DNA of 64,000 nucleotides from Chrysophaeum taylorii (GCA_029834535.1 JAQMWT010000322.1:62001-126000); one strand, 5' to 3'. Shown: positions 19,007 to 30,274, counted from the stretch's first letter. Notes: generated by a model not told the origin, from the sequence alone. Numbers and translations are program-made.

Positions 19007-20643
19007 CTTCTCGTCACAGGCATGCCTTCATGCATGATTCTGGCGAACTCGGACACCTCTTCCTAAGTCAAAGTGATCCGAATCAAGATATTCTACTAGA
19101 AGTCCTGGACAATGATCTGCAGTACATCGATCACGTCGTGTTACAGCTCGTGACCACTGAAGATACTGTCTATGAGCCCGAAAAGATTGTCGAACTAAAA
19201 GGACTCAGCGAAGAAGATAAGTTAAAGCATATCGTTTCGATTCGCAAAGAAATTGAAGGATTGTGCTCCAATGGTGTCTTCAAGCTTGAGCCTTTACCGC
19301 CAGACCGTTCGTCTATCTCGACGAGCCTCGTGCTGAAGATCAAGTATTTTGCTGACGGCACTCCAGACCGCTATAAAGTTCGTCTAGTCGCCCGAGGTTT
19401 CTTGGCACGTGTAGGCATTGACTTTTATGCCACATCCTCCCCGACCGCAGTGCTTGCCACCAACCGGCTACTGCTCGCCATCGCTGTGAAGCACAAGCTC
19501 CCGGTCGCGCACGCGGACATTCCTCAGGCATTCATCCAATCGGCACTCGATCGCCCAGTATGGATTGACTTCCCTCGAGGAATACGTGTCTCGCAAAATC
19601 TTATCCAGCAGATACAGAACAACCATCCAGAGTCCAAGCTCGCTCTCCGGCTCGTCAAGGCTCTCTATGGCCTCAAACAGCCAGCTTTGTTGTGGAATAT
19701 CAAACTCGACTCGTTTCTTCGACAACATGAGTTCGAACGCTCACAAGTCGACACTTGCCTCTATATCAATTAGGATCGATCTATCAACAAATTGGTTTTA
19801 CTATCCGTTTCAGTCGATGACCTATTGATCACTGGTACCAACACTGCCAAAATTACGTCTCGTCGCACTGCTCTGGAGAAGGAATATGGCAAAGGTACGT
19901 GGCATGACAACATCAGATCCTTTCTTGGCATCGATGTTCACTACAATGTCTCCGCTGGTCATCTCACTATGAATGTAGCAGCGAAGATCACCAAGATGCC
20001 TGCTGAGCATAAGCTCAACCTACATAGTCTAGACGTCCCCTATTCGGACATCCTCACCCAAAAATCTTCTACTAAGCTTCTCTCAGACTTGGCTACTACC
20101 TTAGACGTATTACGCCAAAACTTTCCTTACTACTGTGGCACTAGCACTTACTTGTCTATCACATGTCGGCCTGATATCACCACTTTGTGCAACAAATGCT
20201 GCAAGGGGATGCACAACCCCGACCAAACCCGCCTTCTGCACTTATATGTTCTATTTCGCTACTTAAAGGGCACTCCGAATGATTCACTCGACTATTCATC
20301 CGACAGCCCCTCTATTACCCCCTTTATTCAGCATCTGATCAACCGATATCCTGAACTGCATCATCTTCGTTCACCTATTATTTGTTTTACTGATGCAAGT
20401 TTTGCTGATCGTTCTGACCCTCGCTTGCGATCCAATTCTGGTGCATGTATCTTCGTCTTTGGCAATCTCGTATTTTGGTCTAGCAAACGACAAACTCTTA
20501 CTGCCAAAAGCACCATGGAAGCTGAACTCATCGCCGCCAGCGCAGCCGCCGATGAATGTCACTGGTTTTACAAGCTTTTCTCCTCTCACCCTTATCTGTT
20601 TTCGTGTGATCAAGCTCACTCACGCTCCCCCCCTGCTTATTGA
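18844..20643 (+). pseudogene. Element A reverse transcriptase and RNase H
   Basis: Copia-type RT: YKVRLVARGFLARVGIDF, HADIPQAFIQSAL, KALYGLKQP, an in-frame TAG at 19771-19773, then the catalytic VSVDDLLITG and a shortened palm and thumb. RNase H follows with CFTDASFADRSD, NSGACIFVFG and SKRQTLTAKSTMEAE (about 20385-20540). The frame before and after the TAG is identical, so a single nonsense change separates two otherwise open halves. A shift near 20620 moves the RNase H end to another frame. Confidence 0.87.
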
Positions 20644-20971
20644 TAACGCTCGCGCATTACATGTCGCTAATCATCCTAAAGTCAGTGCTCCTTCTCGTGA
20701 TATCAATTTACGAGAATTTCGCATTCGTGACTACCAAGCTAATTCGATCATTAGACCTCTCTGGTGTCCTACTCACTACCAGGTCGCTGATCATTTTTCA
20801 AAGCTCCTACCACGCAATTTATTTCACAAGTTCAAAAACTCCTACGGTGTTCACTCCACCTTATCCTCACCACCATCACATCAAGTTACTCTTTCAGATA
20901 CTCTTCCACCGTACGACTCTGTCCAGAACACTCTCTACATTCTTGTCGATGGTAAGGCGCTTCCTGCTTAG
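20620..20971 (+). pseudogene. Element A RNase H C-terminal tail
   Basis: Continues the copia RNase H after a frameshift: LLIDNARALHVANHP, NLREFRIRDY, WCPTHYQVADHFSKLLP and a stop at 20969-20971. QVADHFSKLLP corresponds to the conserved copia ending (usually NxADxLTKxL). Confidence 0.78.
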
Positions 20972-21020
20972 TTTGATCCAGATTTCGCTCACCGAGTTCA
21001 ATCTGCGAGTTCAATCTGTG
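20972..21020 (+). promoter_or_regulatory. Element A 3' end with polypurine tract
   Basis: CCAGATTTCGCTCACCGAGTT, a duplicated AATCTGCGAGTTC block and GTGAGGGCG lead to the expected LTR boundary. Element B has the matching block CCAGATTTCGCTCATC...TGCGAGGGCG immediately before its LTR at 35014. Here the LTR is absent and gypsy2 sequence follows instead. Confidence 0.6.
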
Positions 21021-21970
21021 AGGGCGCAGCGCAACAACGTCAGATATCGACGAGCCGTCTCGGATAGAGTCCCTACTTCGATAGAAACTCGAAAATGCTC
21101 CAGAGGGAAAAAGACAGTCCACAGTTCCAAACGGAGGGGCTCATAGAGTCGTATTTCCTCCGACATAACACAGCTACAATATTCAATCGTTCGCTTATCT
21201 TGAGTGACTCTTCCATCGTCGTCTTCGACATTCGTCAGCAATTTAAGTTTCAGAGCTTCACTATCCTTCACGTGCTCTGGCGTCGGCAACAAGGGTACAC
21301 CATCCAAATTGCGCGGTGCGTCTCTCCAAGGAACATCCAACTCCTCCTCATATTTGAATCTGACTGCAGGATGCCTTTTATTAATCTTCTCGCTTTTGAC
21401 TCGCACGTCTGGCTCGCTCACCATTCTTGGTTCGCGATTCTGCTCAGGATCTGGCAGAATGTTCAAATGCGGTTGTCGGGGGGGGGCAGCAAAAGAAGCA
21501 TGTGACGGCCCCGGCGCATCTATCCTAAGCGGCGATAAAAGCACCTCGGGAGGTTTCCTTCGAGTGGGATCTTGTAAATCCTGAGTTGGCACCCTCGTGA
21601 CAACTCGGGTGCACGTGGTAATCGGCGGAAAGTGCCAACGGTAGTAGGTAATCTCGGTACTCTGCACGGAACCCGTGGAGAGCTGCCTAACAAGACAAAT
21701 CACTGTCTGTGGCTCAGCAGCGTAGAGATCGGTAGCCAAAATAGCCAGAAAATCCAGAGGGACGAGGGACGCCAAAGGGATAAGCGAAGCGGTTTGCCAC
21801 AAGCTGTCCCAGTCAGCACTTGGCGGCAGAGTCGTCAATTCGACGGTCATCGGGTGAGTCAGCGGTTCGGGGACAGAGCAACAAGGTCCCATGCGGTGAG
21901 GGATGCGCGCGATGGTGTAGCCAGCGGCGGTCGAAATCCGTGAAGGAATTACCTTGGTCAACGAAAGCAA
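21021..21970 (-). pseudogene. gypsy2 pre-RT region fused to RNase H (RT deleted)
   Basis: The frame runs through a Pro-rich linker, then KSEKINKRHPAVRFKYEEE and DVPWRDAPR, which match the start of gypsy1 RT. Within about 40 residues it jumps to RNase H: RTIEYCSCV, RLYEPLRLELWTVFFPLEHF. The 300 or so residues of RT expected between are missing with the frame kept. It stops near the junction with element A. The catalytic YxDD is therefore absent from this copy. Confidence 0.75.
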
Positions 21971-22770
21971 GTGCGGTTGTCACCCTGGCCTAACGGATTC
22001 GTAGGCGTGGGCTGTAGATACACACAAGTCTGAGGAGCTCCTTGCAGATGCAAGGGAAGATCAGAGACTGACAACCGCACGCGGCAGCTCATCAAGTTAA
22101 GTGTCATGTCGTGGGGATCAACAACGTCAACAAAAGAATATGATCGGACCACAGGGGAGATAATTCCTGCTTCTCGCTCGATCAACCATAGCGGAAAACC
22201 TGTCCTCTCTCGCGGCTCCATGGTCCAGCGGTTCGCAGTAACACTTGGGCCGGGATCACAGGAGGTCAAGCCGCAAAGTCCAGAATGCACACAGTGAGGC
22301 GATGCAACGCCCATCAATGACGACCAATCCTTCTCATGAGAGTGTTCGTGGATCCAGCGTAAGGTCGGGGCCATAAAGCCCACAAAGATGAGGTTGAACC
22401 ACTGGGGTGTTCGGAAGGTTCGCGCGAGGACTTTTGGTCGCTTTTTCGAATAGTATCCCCTGCGAATTCGACACGAAAAGATGTGCCACGCCTTTCGTTC
22501 GCATGCTGCAGATTCAAGTGCAGCCTTTCAGTACACTAGATATCATTGTCAATTTCACCTGCGCGGGCCACAGCCAGAGAACCTTCTCATATCTTCGGCG
22601 AATCTCGCCTTCTGTGGCCTCTCGGCACTTCTTTTCATCTTCGTCGGATCGTCAGTCGAAATCATTGTTGCCAAGCGATCTTTGACGGGAGGTCACGTCC
22701 TTTTCGGCGGAGTGGGCCGTCTCTTGTACCGAGCTCAAGAGCATCGGTGAGGGGACTGCGTCGCACTGCG
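21971..22770 (-). other. gypsy2 linker remnants, no recognised domain
   Basis: Minus-strand frames are short and overlapping. Continuity with the flanking gypsy2 pieces on the same strand suggests a decayed linker between protease and RT. I see no other feature. Confidence 0.35.
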
Positions 22771-22804
22771 TCATATGGCATGCGACCGCGACGGTGAACG
22801 ACAG

Positions 22805-23540
22805 GCTCGCCTTATCGTAGGTTGCTTCACAGTCTTCGTAACTATTCGAAGGTAGAGACGTTCAACTCGTCCTGGTAACGAACAATATCGCCGAGTGCGA
22901 GCACTTCGCCTTGAGTAACCACGGTCGGCACATCTTGGGTGGATGAAATCGCCACGCGAGCGGCTGACTTGTCGTGATCCTCGCAAGAAGAACACATTCC
23001 ACCGACTACCCCGAACTGCTCGTATCCAGAGGACGACTGACTGACTGACTTCAGACCTCTCCCGAGCATGGGAGCCAGGCCGGACCGACAGGAGCCAGTC
23101 CGGAATCACGGGCCTGTAGACGAGGAGCGCCGAAAGGTCGGTCGGCGGAGAGTGACCATCAAGCTTGTCGCCATGCGACGAGGAGACCGCGATGTGATTG
23201 ACAACCAACTCGTCGATAACCTTCCGTCTTCGCCCCCCGGCCATACCCCGTCCCACTGCGACGAGGACGTAGCAACAAAAACTTGCCCGTCTTCCAAGGG
23301 CTCGGAAAGTGTGACAGGTGCGCTGTAAGTGCGTCCAGGCTCGACCTTCATTGTGCGCGCAGCGTAGGCAACCACTTCGTGGGCAGTGCTGCTCGAAACT
23401 TGAGAAGGGATATCGTTTGAGACTCCCCAGGTCGTCGAAGCTACCGCTCGTTCTGGCGATGGACGATGGAGGTCTCTAATCGTGCACAAGCGAGCGTAAA
23501 CGTGATCCTCGACCGTGTTCAGGCCCTGCCTCATCGCGGG
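22805..23540 (-). pseudogene. gypsy2 post-protease domain, split by SINE-like element
   Basis: Removing the insertion at 23036-23262 and one GAGGACG copy joins two minus-strand halves in one frame: KVEPGRTYSAPVTL and EPLEDGQVFVATSS, then GYEQFGVVGG and VVTQGEVLALGDIV. This pattern, in which a residue pair near the end reads G-D/E-x-L-A-x-G-D, is typical of the region between protease and RT in gypsy polyproteins. Confidence 0.6.
23036..23262 (-). mobile_element. SINE-like retroposon, copy 1 (5'-truncated)
   Basis: About 98% identical over its whole length to the longer copy at 48943-49312. Flanked by GAGGACG at 23029-23035 and 23263-23269, a 7-bp target duplication. Read on the minus strand it ends in tetranucleotide repeats (GTCA)n, and relative to copy 2 it lacks about 140 bp at the minus-strand 5' end. 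That is the truncation pattern of target-primed reverse transcription. No tRNA-like A/B boxes were recognised. Confidence 0.72.
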
Positions 23541-23579
23541 TGCAGGGTGTCGTAAATCAGAACTACCACGGGGTTGCGC

Positions 23580-24712
23580 TCATAAGTCGACCTGAACGTT
23601 AGGACAGGGGGAACAGACTCGTTGATCCTGCACCTTTAACCATTTGCGCCCATATGCGATTTGCGTGCGGTGAAGCGCAATGCGATTGTGCGGGTAGTCC
23701 ACCACGGCTCCCAGCACTCGAATGTCGCGCGCTCTTAATATAAATAAATGATTCGTATCAGCCACGATGGCAACCACCGGGACTGCAACGTCGTCCGCAA
23801 GAGCAACTCGTACACGAATCGTAACGCGACCCGTTTGTGGATAGTCGTCGTATTCAACCCCGACCCGTACAGGGTGCGCTCGATTGGGAGTTCGCCTTGG
23901 TCGAAGATTATCTTGTCCTTCGCCAACTTGGCGACCATCTCGCGGCAAATATAGGAGACATCAGCCATTCCATCAACGCCGATGGTCGTTGCGAATTTCG
24001 GCCCGTCTCCTCTTATATAAATATGTCCAACCATGAACGTCAACGTGCCAGTGTCCAGACATCCGGTGGTCGCGAGGTCATTCTCGATCGTTTTCCCATC
24101 GCGCGGCGACAGAGCGGTATGATGGCATCGCCCCTTCGGATCCGCGTCGCCCGGCATCTGCATCGTCACAGCTGCCATCTCATGCGTCATGCGTCTCGCC
24201 TCTGAATCTACATCGACACCAACAGCTGCATCTTTGTCTGGTGGCTTTCTCTCTTTTTCTATCGAGAACTCGGGTGGGCTTGGCACTTCGGCAGCTTCTT
24301 CATCTCTAAGTTTCGCTGATGCCTCAGGGTTCTCCCATATGGCGTTCATTTCGTCTTCCCACGACACTTCCATCAGCTCGTCCCCGCGTCGTCGATCTCC
24401 ACTTCCGATTCCATTCTGGTCTCGGTTCGTCGCGGCATCTTCGCTGCAGCTCAGCGATCGACTCCTTCTTTGCTCGAGCGGTTCCTTAAGCAGGAAGCTC
24501 TGAGCCTTCGTCCACAATTGCTGAAAGCTCCACGTCGTCTCATTTCCGCGAACGCTGTCTGACTTCATCCAGCTCACGTATTCATCATTCGTGCCCTTCT
24601 CAGCTTCATCGGCGCTTCGACTGTTCTCATCGGTCACCGGTAGCGAGTTCTGACACTTCTCAATCGGAGGCACATTAACTTCCTCCTTCGTTTCATCGGA
24701 CGTCTCTTGCAA
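23580..24712 (-). pseudogene. gypsy2 aspartic protease with N-terminal extension
   Basis: An acidic N-terminal segment precedes the protease. The active-site region reads TTIGVDGMADVSYI, so the D(S/T)G triad appears as DGMA, a departure from the norm. After a frameshift near 23840 come RVALADDVAVPVV, TNHLFILRARDIRVLG and AVVDYPHNRIAL, which match the flap and the ILGxDxL...VxDY region of retropepsins. Short AU-rich interruptions (IYLY near 23745) suggest decay. Confidence 0.65.
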
Positions 24713-26450
24713 TCGCTAGTCCGTCACTTTCGGCGTTTCTGCCTTCTTCTCTTCCATCGGAGCACCTGTGGTCTGATGGGCGTGGTCTGATCTGCCGTGA
24801 CCAAAACCGTTTCGGGGGGGTCGCAGGAAAAGAAGACGTCGTCCCCGACGTCAACTCGGTTGGCATGACGTCGTCAGTGTGATCGTCCCTGGATGACGCA
24901 CACTTTGACATAATAGAGGACACTGGATCACGAAGCGCTGGTTCATAATCCTCCGACTCTGAGTCTTTCCAGAAGCGCGAAGATTCGAGAGCTTCGATTG
25001 ACATGCCTTCCATCGCCTTTGTGGAAGGCCACCGAACGATCCGAGCGTTGGTGGTCGTCTCCTCCGGTTGCGAACGATGGCTGTTCATCAGTATGGCATC
25101 GGCAACAGCGTTGGAGAGTTGGTTGGAGCGTGCACTCGCCCTCAGGTATATCACGATTGCAAGCGGCAATTGCGCTTCGCACGGGGTTTGGAACGCAAAC
25201 GTGGCGCTCGAATAACCCGAATTATCTTGCTATCGGCCACCGTCGTATTCGTCGTCGCGCGATCGACGTCTTCTATGCCGGCGCGAGCTTCGACTGGGGC
25301 TCTTGTTATCTTTGTCTCTCTCTGGCGTCAGTTCGGCAGGGCCCAGTATCTCTGGATCGGCTTCATCCCTGTAAACGACTGGTGCTTCCAAGTCTTTCCG
25401 AACTGCCTCAATCGTCTCGTCTATCGAAACATCGACACATACGTCATCCTCTCGCCAAAACTCCGACCAAACGTAAATCAACTTTCCATTGGCAAATAAA
25501 TCCATGCCTCGGGGTCGGAATCGCACTTCTTTCCGCTCTGGCGGTTTCTTCCTCAGGAAACTGTAAGCTCGTATCCGTATCTCCTGTATGCTCAACTTCC
25601 TCTTATCCGTGCTGATCGTCCCATCCAAATTCGTTTCTGGGAGGTAGCTACTCTCATCCCTCATAGTCTTCTCGGGATCTTTCTTCATCACACAGCCATC
25701 ATTACCTGCAGGCTGTAAATCTTTGAACTCTTCGTTCGTGAGTAACACACCAGAGCTTTCGCAGAGCCCCAAAGGCGGTTCATGCATTATATGGTTCTTC
25801 ACCTCTTCAGATTCCGTATTCTTTTTCTCGGCCACTTCGCTCGGCCTGTCCTCAGCTCCGTCGCTTACTATGTCGGCAATCGCCTCGTCACTAAAAATGT
25901 CTGCTCACGAAACGTCTGCCATCGGCAAAAAGAACAAAATGTCTGCAATCGGTTCGTCGTGGGACCCTGCAAAAGAAGAAGGCGTCGTCCCCGACGTCAC
26001 ATCCGTCAAGAAAGGGCCATCAGAGGGGACGTGACGTTCGATGGGCGCATCAAAAGATGCGCGCTTCTCATTCGAGATAATCCTCTCCGACACATCGTCG
26101 ATCGATTGGGAAGACGAAGTGTCATCCACGTGAATGTCCGGAGGTAGACTCGTAGCGTCGAGCGTAGCAGCGGCGGGTCCACTCTTTTGGGCGTCATCGG
26201 CTGCACGGGGCTCGGGAGTCGAATTCAAACATAACTCCGTAGCGTCGTCAAAAACAAGGGCTGTGTTAGCGGACGACGAATCATATTGTGCCACAGAAGG
26301 TGATACCGGCTCCGAAATGATTGTTTGCTTCGGCCCGTAGTTTAGCGACGTTTTGGTCGAGTCAGTAGCCAGCGGAAATTGCCGCTGATGAGGGAGACTC
26401 CACGTTGCAGTCTCCGATCCTGTGGGGATTTTGGTTTGGGTGAGCGTCAC
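24693..26450 (-). pseudogene. gypsy2 Gag C-terminal and linker segments
   Basis: Three minus-strand frames (24693-25169, 25230-25835, 25905-26450) share landmarks with gypsy1 Gag-linker: TNARIVRWPST, ELTSGTTSSFP and RHRRRRSRDDEYDGGR. They are separated by frameshifts. The gypsy1-type zinc-binding segment was not found in this copy. Confidence 0.6.
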
Positions 26451-26720
26451 GGTCTCCGCTCCAGTGGGGACTTTGGTTTGTGTGAGCTCGTTCGACTTGG
26501 ATTGTTTAGGACCGTAGTTTAACGACGCTTTCGGTCGGGTCCAAAGTCAGCAGGAACTGCTGCTGATGGGGGGGTGCGCATGCAGCGCCCGAATGACCGG
26601 ACTTGGATTGCTCCGGCTCGTAGTTTAATGACGTTTCGGTCGGGTCGGAAGTCAGCAGGAACTGCTGCTGATGGGGGGTTGCGCATGCAGCGCTCAAATG
26701 ACCGGAATGGTCGTCGCAGT
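26350..26720. repeat. Three-unit tandem repeat in gypsy2 gag
   Basis: A unit of about 100-110 bp containing CAGCAGGAACTGCTGCTGAT and GCGCATGCAGCGC occurs at about 26538-26610 and 26640-26705. A more diverged copy lies near 26360-26400 (GCGGAAATTGCCGCTGAT). On the minus strand each unit encodes residues like HQQQFLLT and DPTETSLNY. Confidence 0.7.
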
Positions 26721-26843
26721 CGTAAGTGCATCGACGACCCGGGGATCGACACACCCTATCAGGGTCGTAGTCGGCGTCCGCGTAGTCAGTCCGCTCGGCT
26801 CGTTTCTCGTCATCACGGCGGCAGGAACTTCGCGCGGGTTTTA

Positions 26844-27580
26844 TTAATTCAGGCCTTCGCTTCTTCGCGAGTGAAAGAGTCGACCCCCGTTATCGGGCGG
26901 TCGGTTCGGTTTCGAAGCCGCCGGTGATCGCGTTCCGCGGTCATTCTGCTCTTCCAGCGACGTCGAGTGCTCGTGTGCCCAATGCACATGTCGTCCTCCG
27001 GACTTCTTCGGCATTGGGCTTTGGGTGGTCTTCCTTAATTTCCGGATCGACCCCTCTCTCGTAGTTTCCGCTTTACGCTCCGGTACGGTCCACTCCGCGG
27101 GTGGTCGGTGCTCCCGATCCGCATTGTTCGAACGTCTCGCGTTTATTTCGGTTTCCAACGACTCTCGTTCTCGTCGCAGTTGTCGAGTCTTCTCTCGTAG
27201 TGCTTGCGATTGGCGTGTTCTCGGCGAAGCTCGTCTTCGAGCTCTCGCAGCTCTTTTTGACGTACTCGTTCTCGCCCATCTTCGGCTTCTCTACTAGCCG
27301 ATGAAACTCCGGCCAAGCGCACTCTCTCGCGCTTCGTTCCCTCGAGCCTGGCTCGGAACCATGTTATCGTGTCCGACTCTTTACTGCTTAGAGGGCTTTC
27401 ACCACGCGCGGGTGTCGACGCCATATTTATCGGTGAATAAATCGCTGCTTCTTGTGCAGGTACTTCGCTCGCGTCGACATCTTCGTCGTCGCTAACGCCT
27501 CTCTCCACGCGGCTTGCTTCCGCGGCCGCGAGAGGAACTGGAGGTTGTTCTTCTTCATGCTCGTCAGCTTCCTCCATCAT
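26844..27580 (-). pseudogene. gypsy2 Gag N-terminus
   Basis: Minus-strand frames starting near 27580 with an acidic N-terminus, IYSPINMASTPARGE and a Glu/Arg-rich coiled coil (RELEDELRREHANR). This parallels gypsy1 Gag, whose N-terminus is acidic and followed by a coiled coil. A frameshift near 27150 separates the continuation. Confidence 0.6.
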
Positions 27581-27860
27581 ATCGATGATGAACCTCCAAG
27601 TCCAGTTAGGATTCGTTCACTCGTCGTAGCACACGTCGTAGATATTGACGTGATCTTCCACTGCCCAAACAAAATCTGGGAACAGCGGGTGCGGTACTCC
27701 TGTCCGCTCGGTACTCTTTTGATACCGCGTGGGTAGCGAGCCCACCTGCTAACAGCTTCCGCCGTTCAGCAGGTTTCCCGGGTTTCGCGCTGCGATTACC
27801 GACTCGCACGTGTTCGTCGTCTCTCGGGACGCACGAACGAAACACCTTTCGCGTGGAAAC

Positions 27861-28200
27861 TGTGACAGTAACGCCCATCCCCCCACTTGCCTGCTTGTTA
27901 CTTTATACTTACCTTGCGTGTTGCTTTGGTACTGACCTTGCAATTGTGGGGGGGGGTGTCATCTTGACACCCTCACCTGCTATTCCACCGAAACCAATGT
28001 ACCAAGAATTTGTATTGCTTCTTGCTATTACCCTCAAAATACACTTGTCTGATCTCGTGATGGCGTGAGCGTATACTACAAAATAATATACGCGGAGATC
28101 GGGCGTGTGGTGGTATCACCCGTGGTTTGGACTGGGTGAAAGGGTTCGTCGTGACTTCCGGTCCGGCCAAGAGGGGCTGGTGTTCTGAGTTACCACTACA
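27861..28200 (+). repeat. Solo LTR of a gypsy3-related family
   Basis: Starts TGTGACAGTAACGCCC and ends CCACTACA. It closely matches the LTR at 44200-44529 (shared GTAACGCCCATCCCC, GACCTTGCAATTG and GGTCCGGCCAAGAGGGGCTGG). No primer site follows, and the flanks are two halves of the gypsy2 leader, so it is a solo LTR. A clean target duplication was not found. Confidence 0.8.
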
Positions 28201-28345
28201 GAACTTTCCAACGCAGATCGGCCTTCTGGAACTCGGCACGCTTGATCAGGGCGTGCACGTGGATCCGGACCGCGTAGTAGTGCAATGCGAGCACTCGTTC
28301 GTTGGCGACCGGTATAGTCGCACAATCTCAAACTCCTCCACCACT

Positions 28346-28486
28346 TATGGCTCGTATCCTCCACCATTTGTGGCGGCTCTAAAACACGTTCCCGGCCCGT
28401 GGACACTGGGGGTACTCACCAACACGCCGGAGATCCCTACACTCAAGGTAGGCTCGGGCTTGGGGTCGGCTACTCGTCGCCACAAC
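28346..28486 (-). repeat. Truncated 5' LTR of gypsy2
   Basis: On the plus strand it reads TATGGCTCG, then GGGGGTACTCACCAAC and GCTACTCGTCGCCACA. This aligns block by block with the gypsy1 LTR (TATGGCGGC..., GGGGGTACTCACCGAC, CGCTCGCCACACA). It is cut after about 140 bp by the inverted A-type LTR at 28487. Confidence 0.68.
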
Positions 28487-28680
28487 TAGAGAACAGTAAC
28501 CACAACTGTGTTACCCTTCAGCAGAGCGTGAGAACAGTGGTAGTATGTCCTCGAATCTGTCTCCTAAACGAGGACAGCCGGTGTGAATAACACAGCGTTT
28601 TCTTAAATCAAAGGGCGGCAAAGTTAAGGGAACTAACCCTAAAATAGGGGGTACTAACCCCAGTTCAGATTTTCTATCTC
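28487..28680 (-). repeat. Inverted A-type LTR
   Basis: Reverse complement of the element A LTR at 4579-4785. It starts TAGAGAACAG, contains GAGGACAGCCGGTGTGAATA and ends TTTTCTATCTC. It lacks only the terminal two bases. It is opposite in orientation to both element A and element B, so it cannot be a normal LTR of either. Confidence 0.85.
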
Positions 28681-28682
28681 AC

Positions 28683-29047
28683 CGACGCCGCCCTGGCTTT
28701 CGCCACTGCCCAGCTCGCCATCCAAGCCGACGAACTGGTCTCCACCCAAGCCGAACACCATCTCACCCACAGCTCAAGGCACTCGAAACTGCCCACGCTG
28801 ACATCCGCAGCTCCCACCTTGAAACCAACGCCGCCGTTCAAACCATTCTTACCTCATTGGATGCCACTCACCCCACCCAAGATGCTGCATCGCATCTTTC
28901 ACCTCCTTCCCCCATCCACAACCAACCTTCATCCCCTTCCGAACCAACCTCCACTGCCTCTCCCCCGATTCTCCCCGAGCATCATCACCACCTCCACGGA
29001 TGCCCCGGACCTGGTTCTCCTGGTTCACCACCCACTCCGTCTCTCTA
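28683..29047 (+). pseudogene. Element B Gag-like coiled-coil frame
   Basis: Reading from 28683 the frame gives Ala/Gln/Glu-rich heptads (ATAQLAIQADELVSTQAEHH). After one likely shift near 28765 comes TLKALETAHADI-type sequence, then DATHPTQDAAS and a Pro/Ser-rich tail to the stop at 29046-29048. The layout of coiled coil then Pro-rich tail resembles the N-terminus of element A Gag, but the sequences do not align by eye. Confidence 0.4.
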
Positions 29048-29548
29048 ATCTCCACATCCCGCCATCTCTGGCCCCTCCTCCTCTGCCAAATCACTCTTCG
29101 CTTCTCTGGCACCCCCTGAACCCCTTTGCACCCGCTCGCCTTATCAGCCACCTGGTTCATTCCAACTCGACCACATCCCGCGTCCGAGTTGCGAGGGCGT
29201 ACATCCAACACCGGCGACCGTACCCCTACCACCAGCGACGATCACCACGTGCAAAGTCCCACCAAGAATCAAGACCACCCACATCAAGAGTCGACAAGTT
29301 CCGAACTATCAAACGACAGCTCTTTGCCAGATGGTCATGCTCACCATCATGCTGCCAAGACATGCATAAGGGCTCCTTCTCTCTTCGGGCACAACGGCCC
29401 AGGAAGCAATCTTGTCGAAGAAACACCAAGCAATCTCGTTCCCACTTTCGACAAGTAAAAGACCAAGACACCTCGAGATGTTCCCGAGTATTATGCCTAC
29501 ATCGACTATGGCAACCACACCCAAGAATCAAAAGCTCCGCCGTATTCC

Positions 29549-30274
29549 ATGCACCGGGCGCAAGAGCCGCAGGCCACTGACAACATCCCCTCTGATTCAG
29601 TCCCCTGGTATGATGCATACAGCGAAGAAGCAAGACCCACTTCACTAGTCTCGAAGATGGTCTCCTCGACCATTCCAGATCACCCGCCTGATCCAAGCAC
29701 CATCAATGCCCCTGCAATGCCGTATCCACAAGGACAAGACACGCTGTCAACGGTCCCACGGTCGCCATACTCGCAGGCACTCACCGCACCTGCAGGTATC
29801 AGCTCAGATTCACAAGGCATTCCCGCCTTATTCGATATCTCTCGATCAGCAGCTCCCGATCACTTCGAAGCTGGTCCCGCCTCGCCGCCTCCCCTCCTCG
29901 AAGACAGGCACGCACTGCCGCTCACCGGCGCTTGCTGCTGCACCCACCATCCACCTTCTCGGTCGGATGCACTGGATGACACTGCTCAGCAGGTTGCATG
30001 GACCCATATACGACCACCATGTAACGATTTGATGGATGTCTTCGCACGAGCACCAGTCGCAGCACCTGATCACTCGCTCCCTGACTTTCGGTCAAAGGAC
30101 CCACTCCTTTTTGACTGCCGATCCTTATGTCTCACCGCGACCAAGCCTCTGGAAAGCTTTCCCCATGGCTGCAGTAACAGACACAGATTTCGAGAGTTCC
30201 GAACGACCCGATCAGCCGCAAACTATGCACAATTCCATTGCGACCACTTCGGTCCTGTGTGTCCCCTTGCATAG
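29549..30274 (+). pseudogene. Element B frame, unknown product
   Basis: The frame is already open upstream of 29549 (EYYAYIDYGNHT, about 29489). It reads Pro/Ser/Asp-rich sequence such as VPWYDAYSEEARP. The Tyr/Asp-rich part loosely resembles the acidic Gag C-terminus of element A. No domain recognised. Confidence 0.3.

Larger units (their letters stand above)
4579..21020 (+). mobile_element. Ty1/copia element A with embedded DNA methyltransferase
   Basis: On the plus strand: LTR 4579-4785, primer site, gag, protease, cytosine-C5 methyltransferase, integrase, reverse transcriptase, RNase H, and a purine-rich tract at 21010-21020. gypsy1 interrupts gag at 6474-14014. The 3' LTR is missing; sequence of gypsy2 starts exactly where it should begin. 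The coding frame shifts several times and RT carries an in-frame TAG at 19771-19773, so this copy is inactive. Integrase ahead of RT, the VSVDDLLI motif and the copia-type RNase H place it in Ty1/copia. Carriage of C5 methyltransferases by retrotransposons is known from a few algal and dinoflagellate lineages. Confidence 0.85.
21021..28486 (-). mobile_element. Degenerate Ty3/gypsy element gypsy2
   Basis: A minus-strand relative of gypsy1. The order is truncated 5' LTR (28346-28486), leader, gag, linker, protease, post-protease domain, pre-RT, then RNase H, cut at 21021 by element A. The RT fingers and palm are deleted. A solo LTR of another gypsy family sits in the leader (27861-28200) and a SINE-like element in the post-protease region (23036-23262). 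Many frameshifts are present. Shared landmarks with gypsy1 include NARIVRWPST, ELTSGTTSSFP and RDDEYDGGR. Confidence 0.82.

Noticed and set aside
22771-23534. Minus-strand ORFs spanning the SINE-like insertion
   Set aside because: They mix gypsy2 and SINE-like sequence; the original gypsy2 frame appears only when the insertion is left out.
28487-28680. 5' LTR of element B
   Set aside because: It is inverted relative to B and lacks the terminal bases at the B side.
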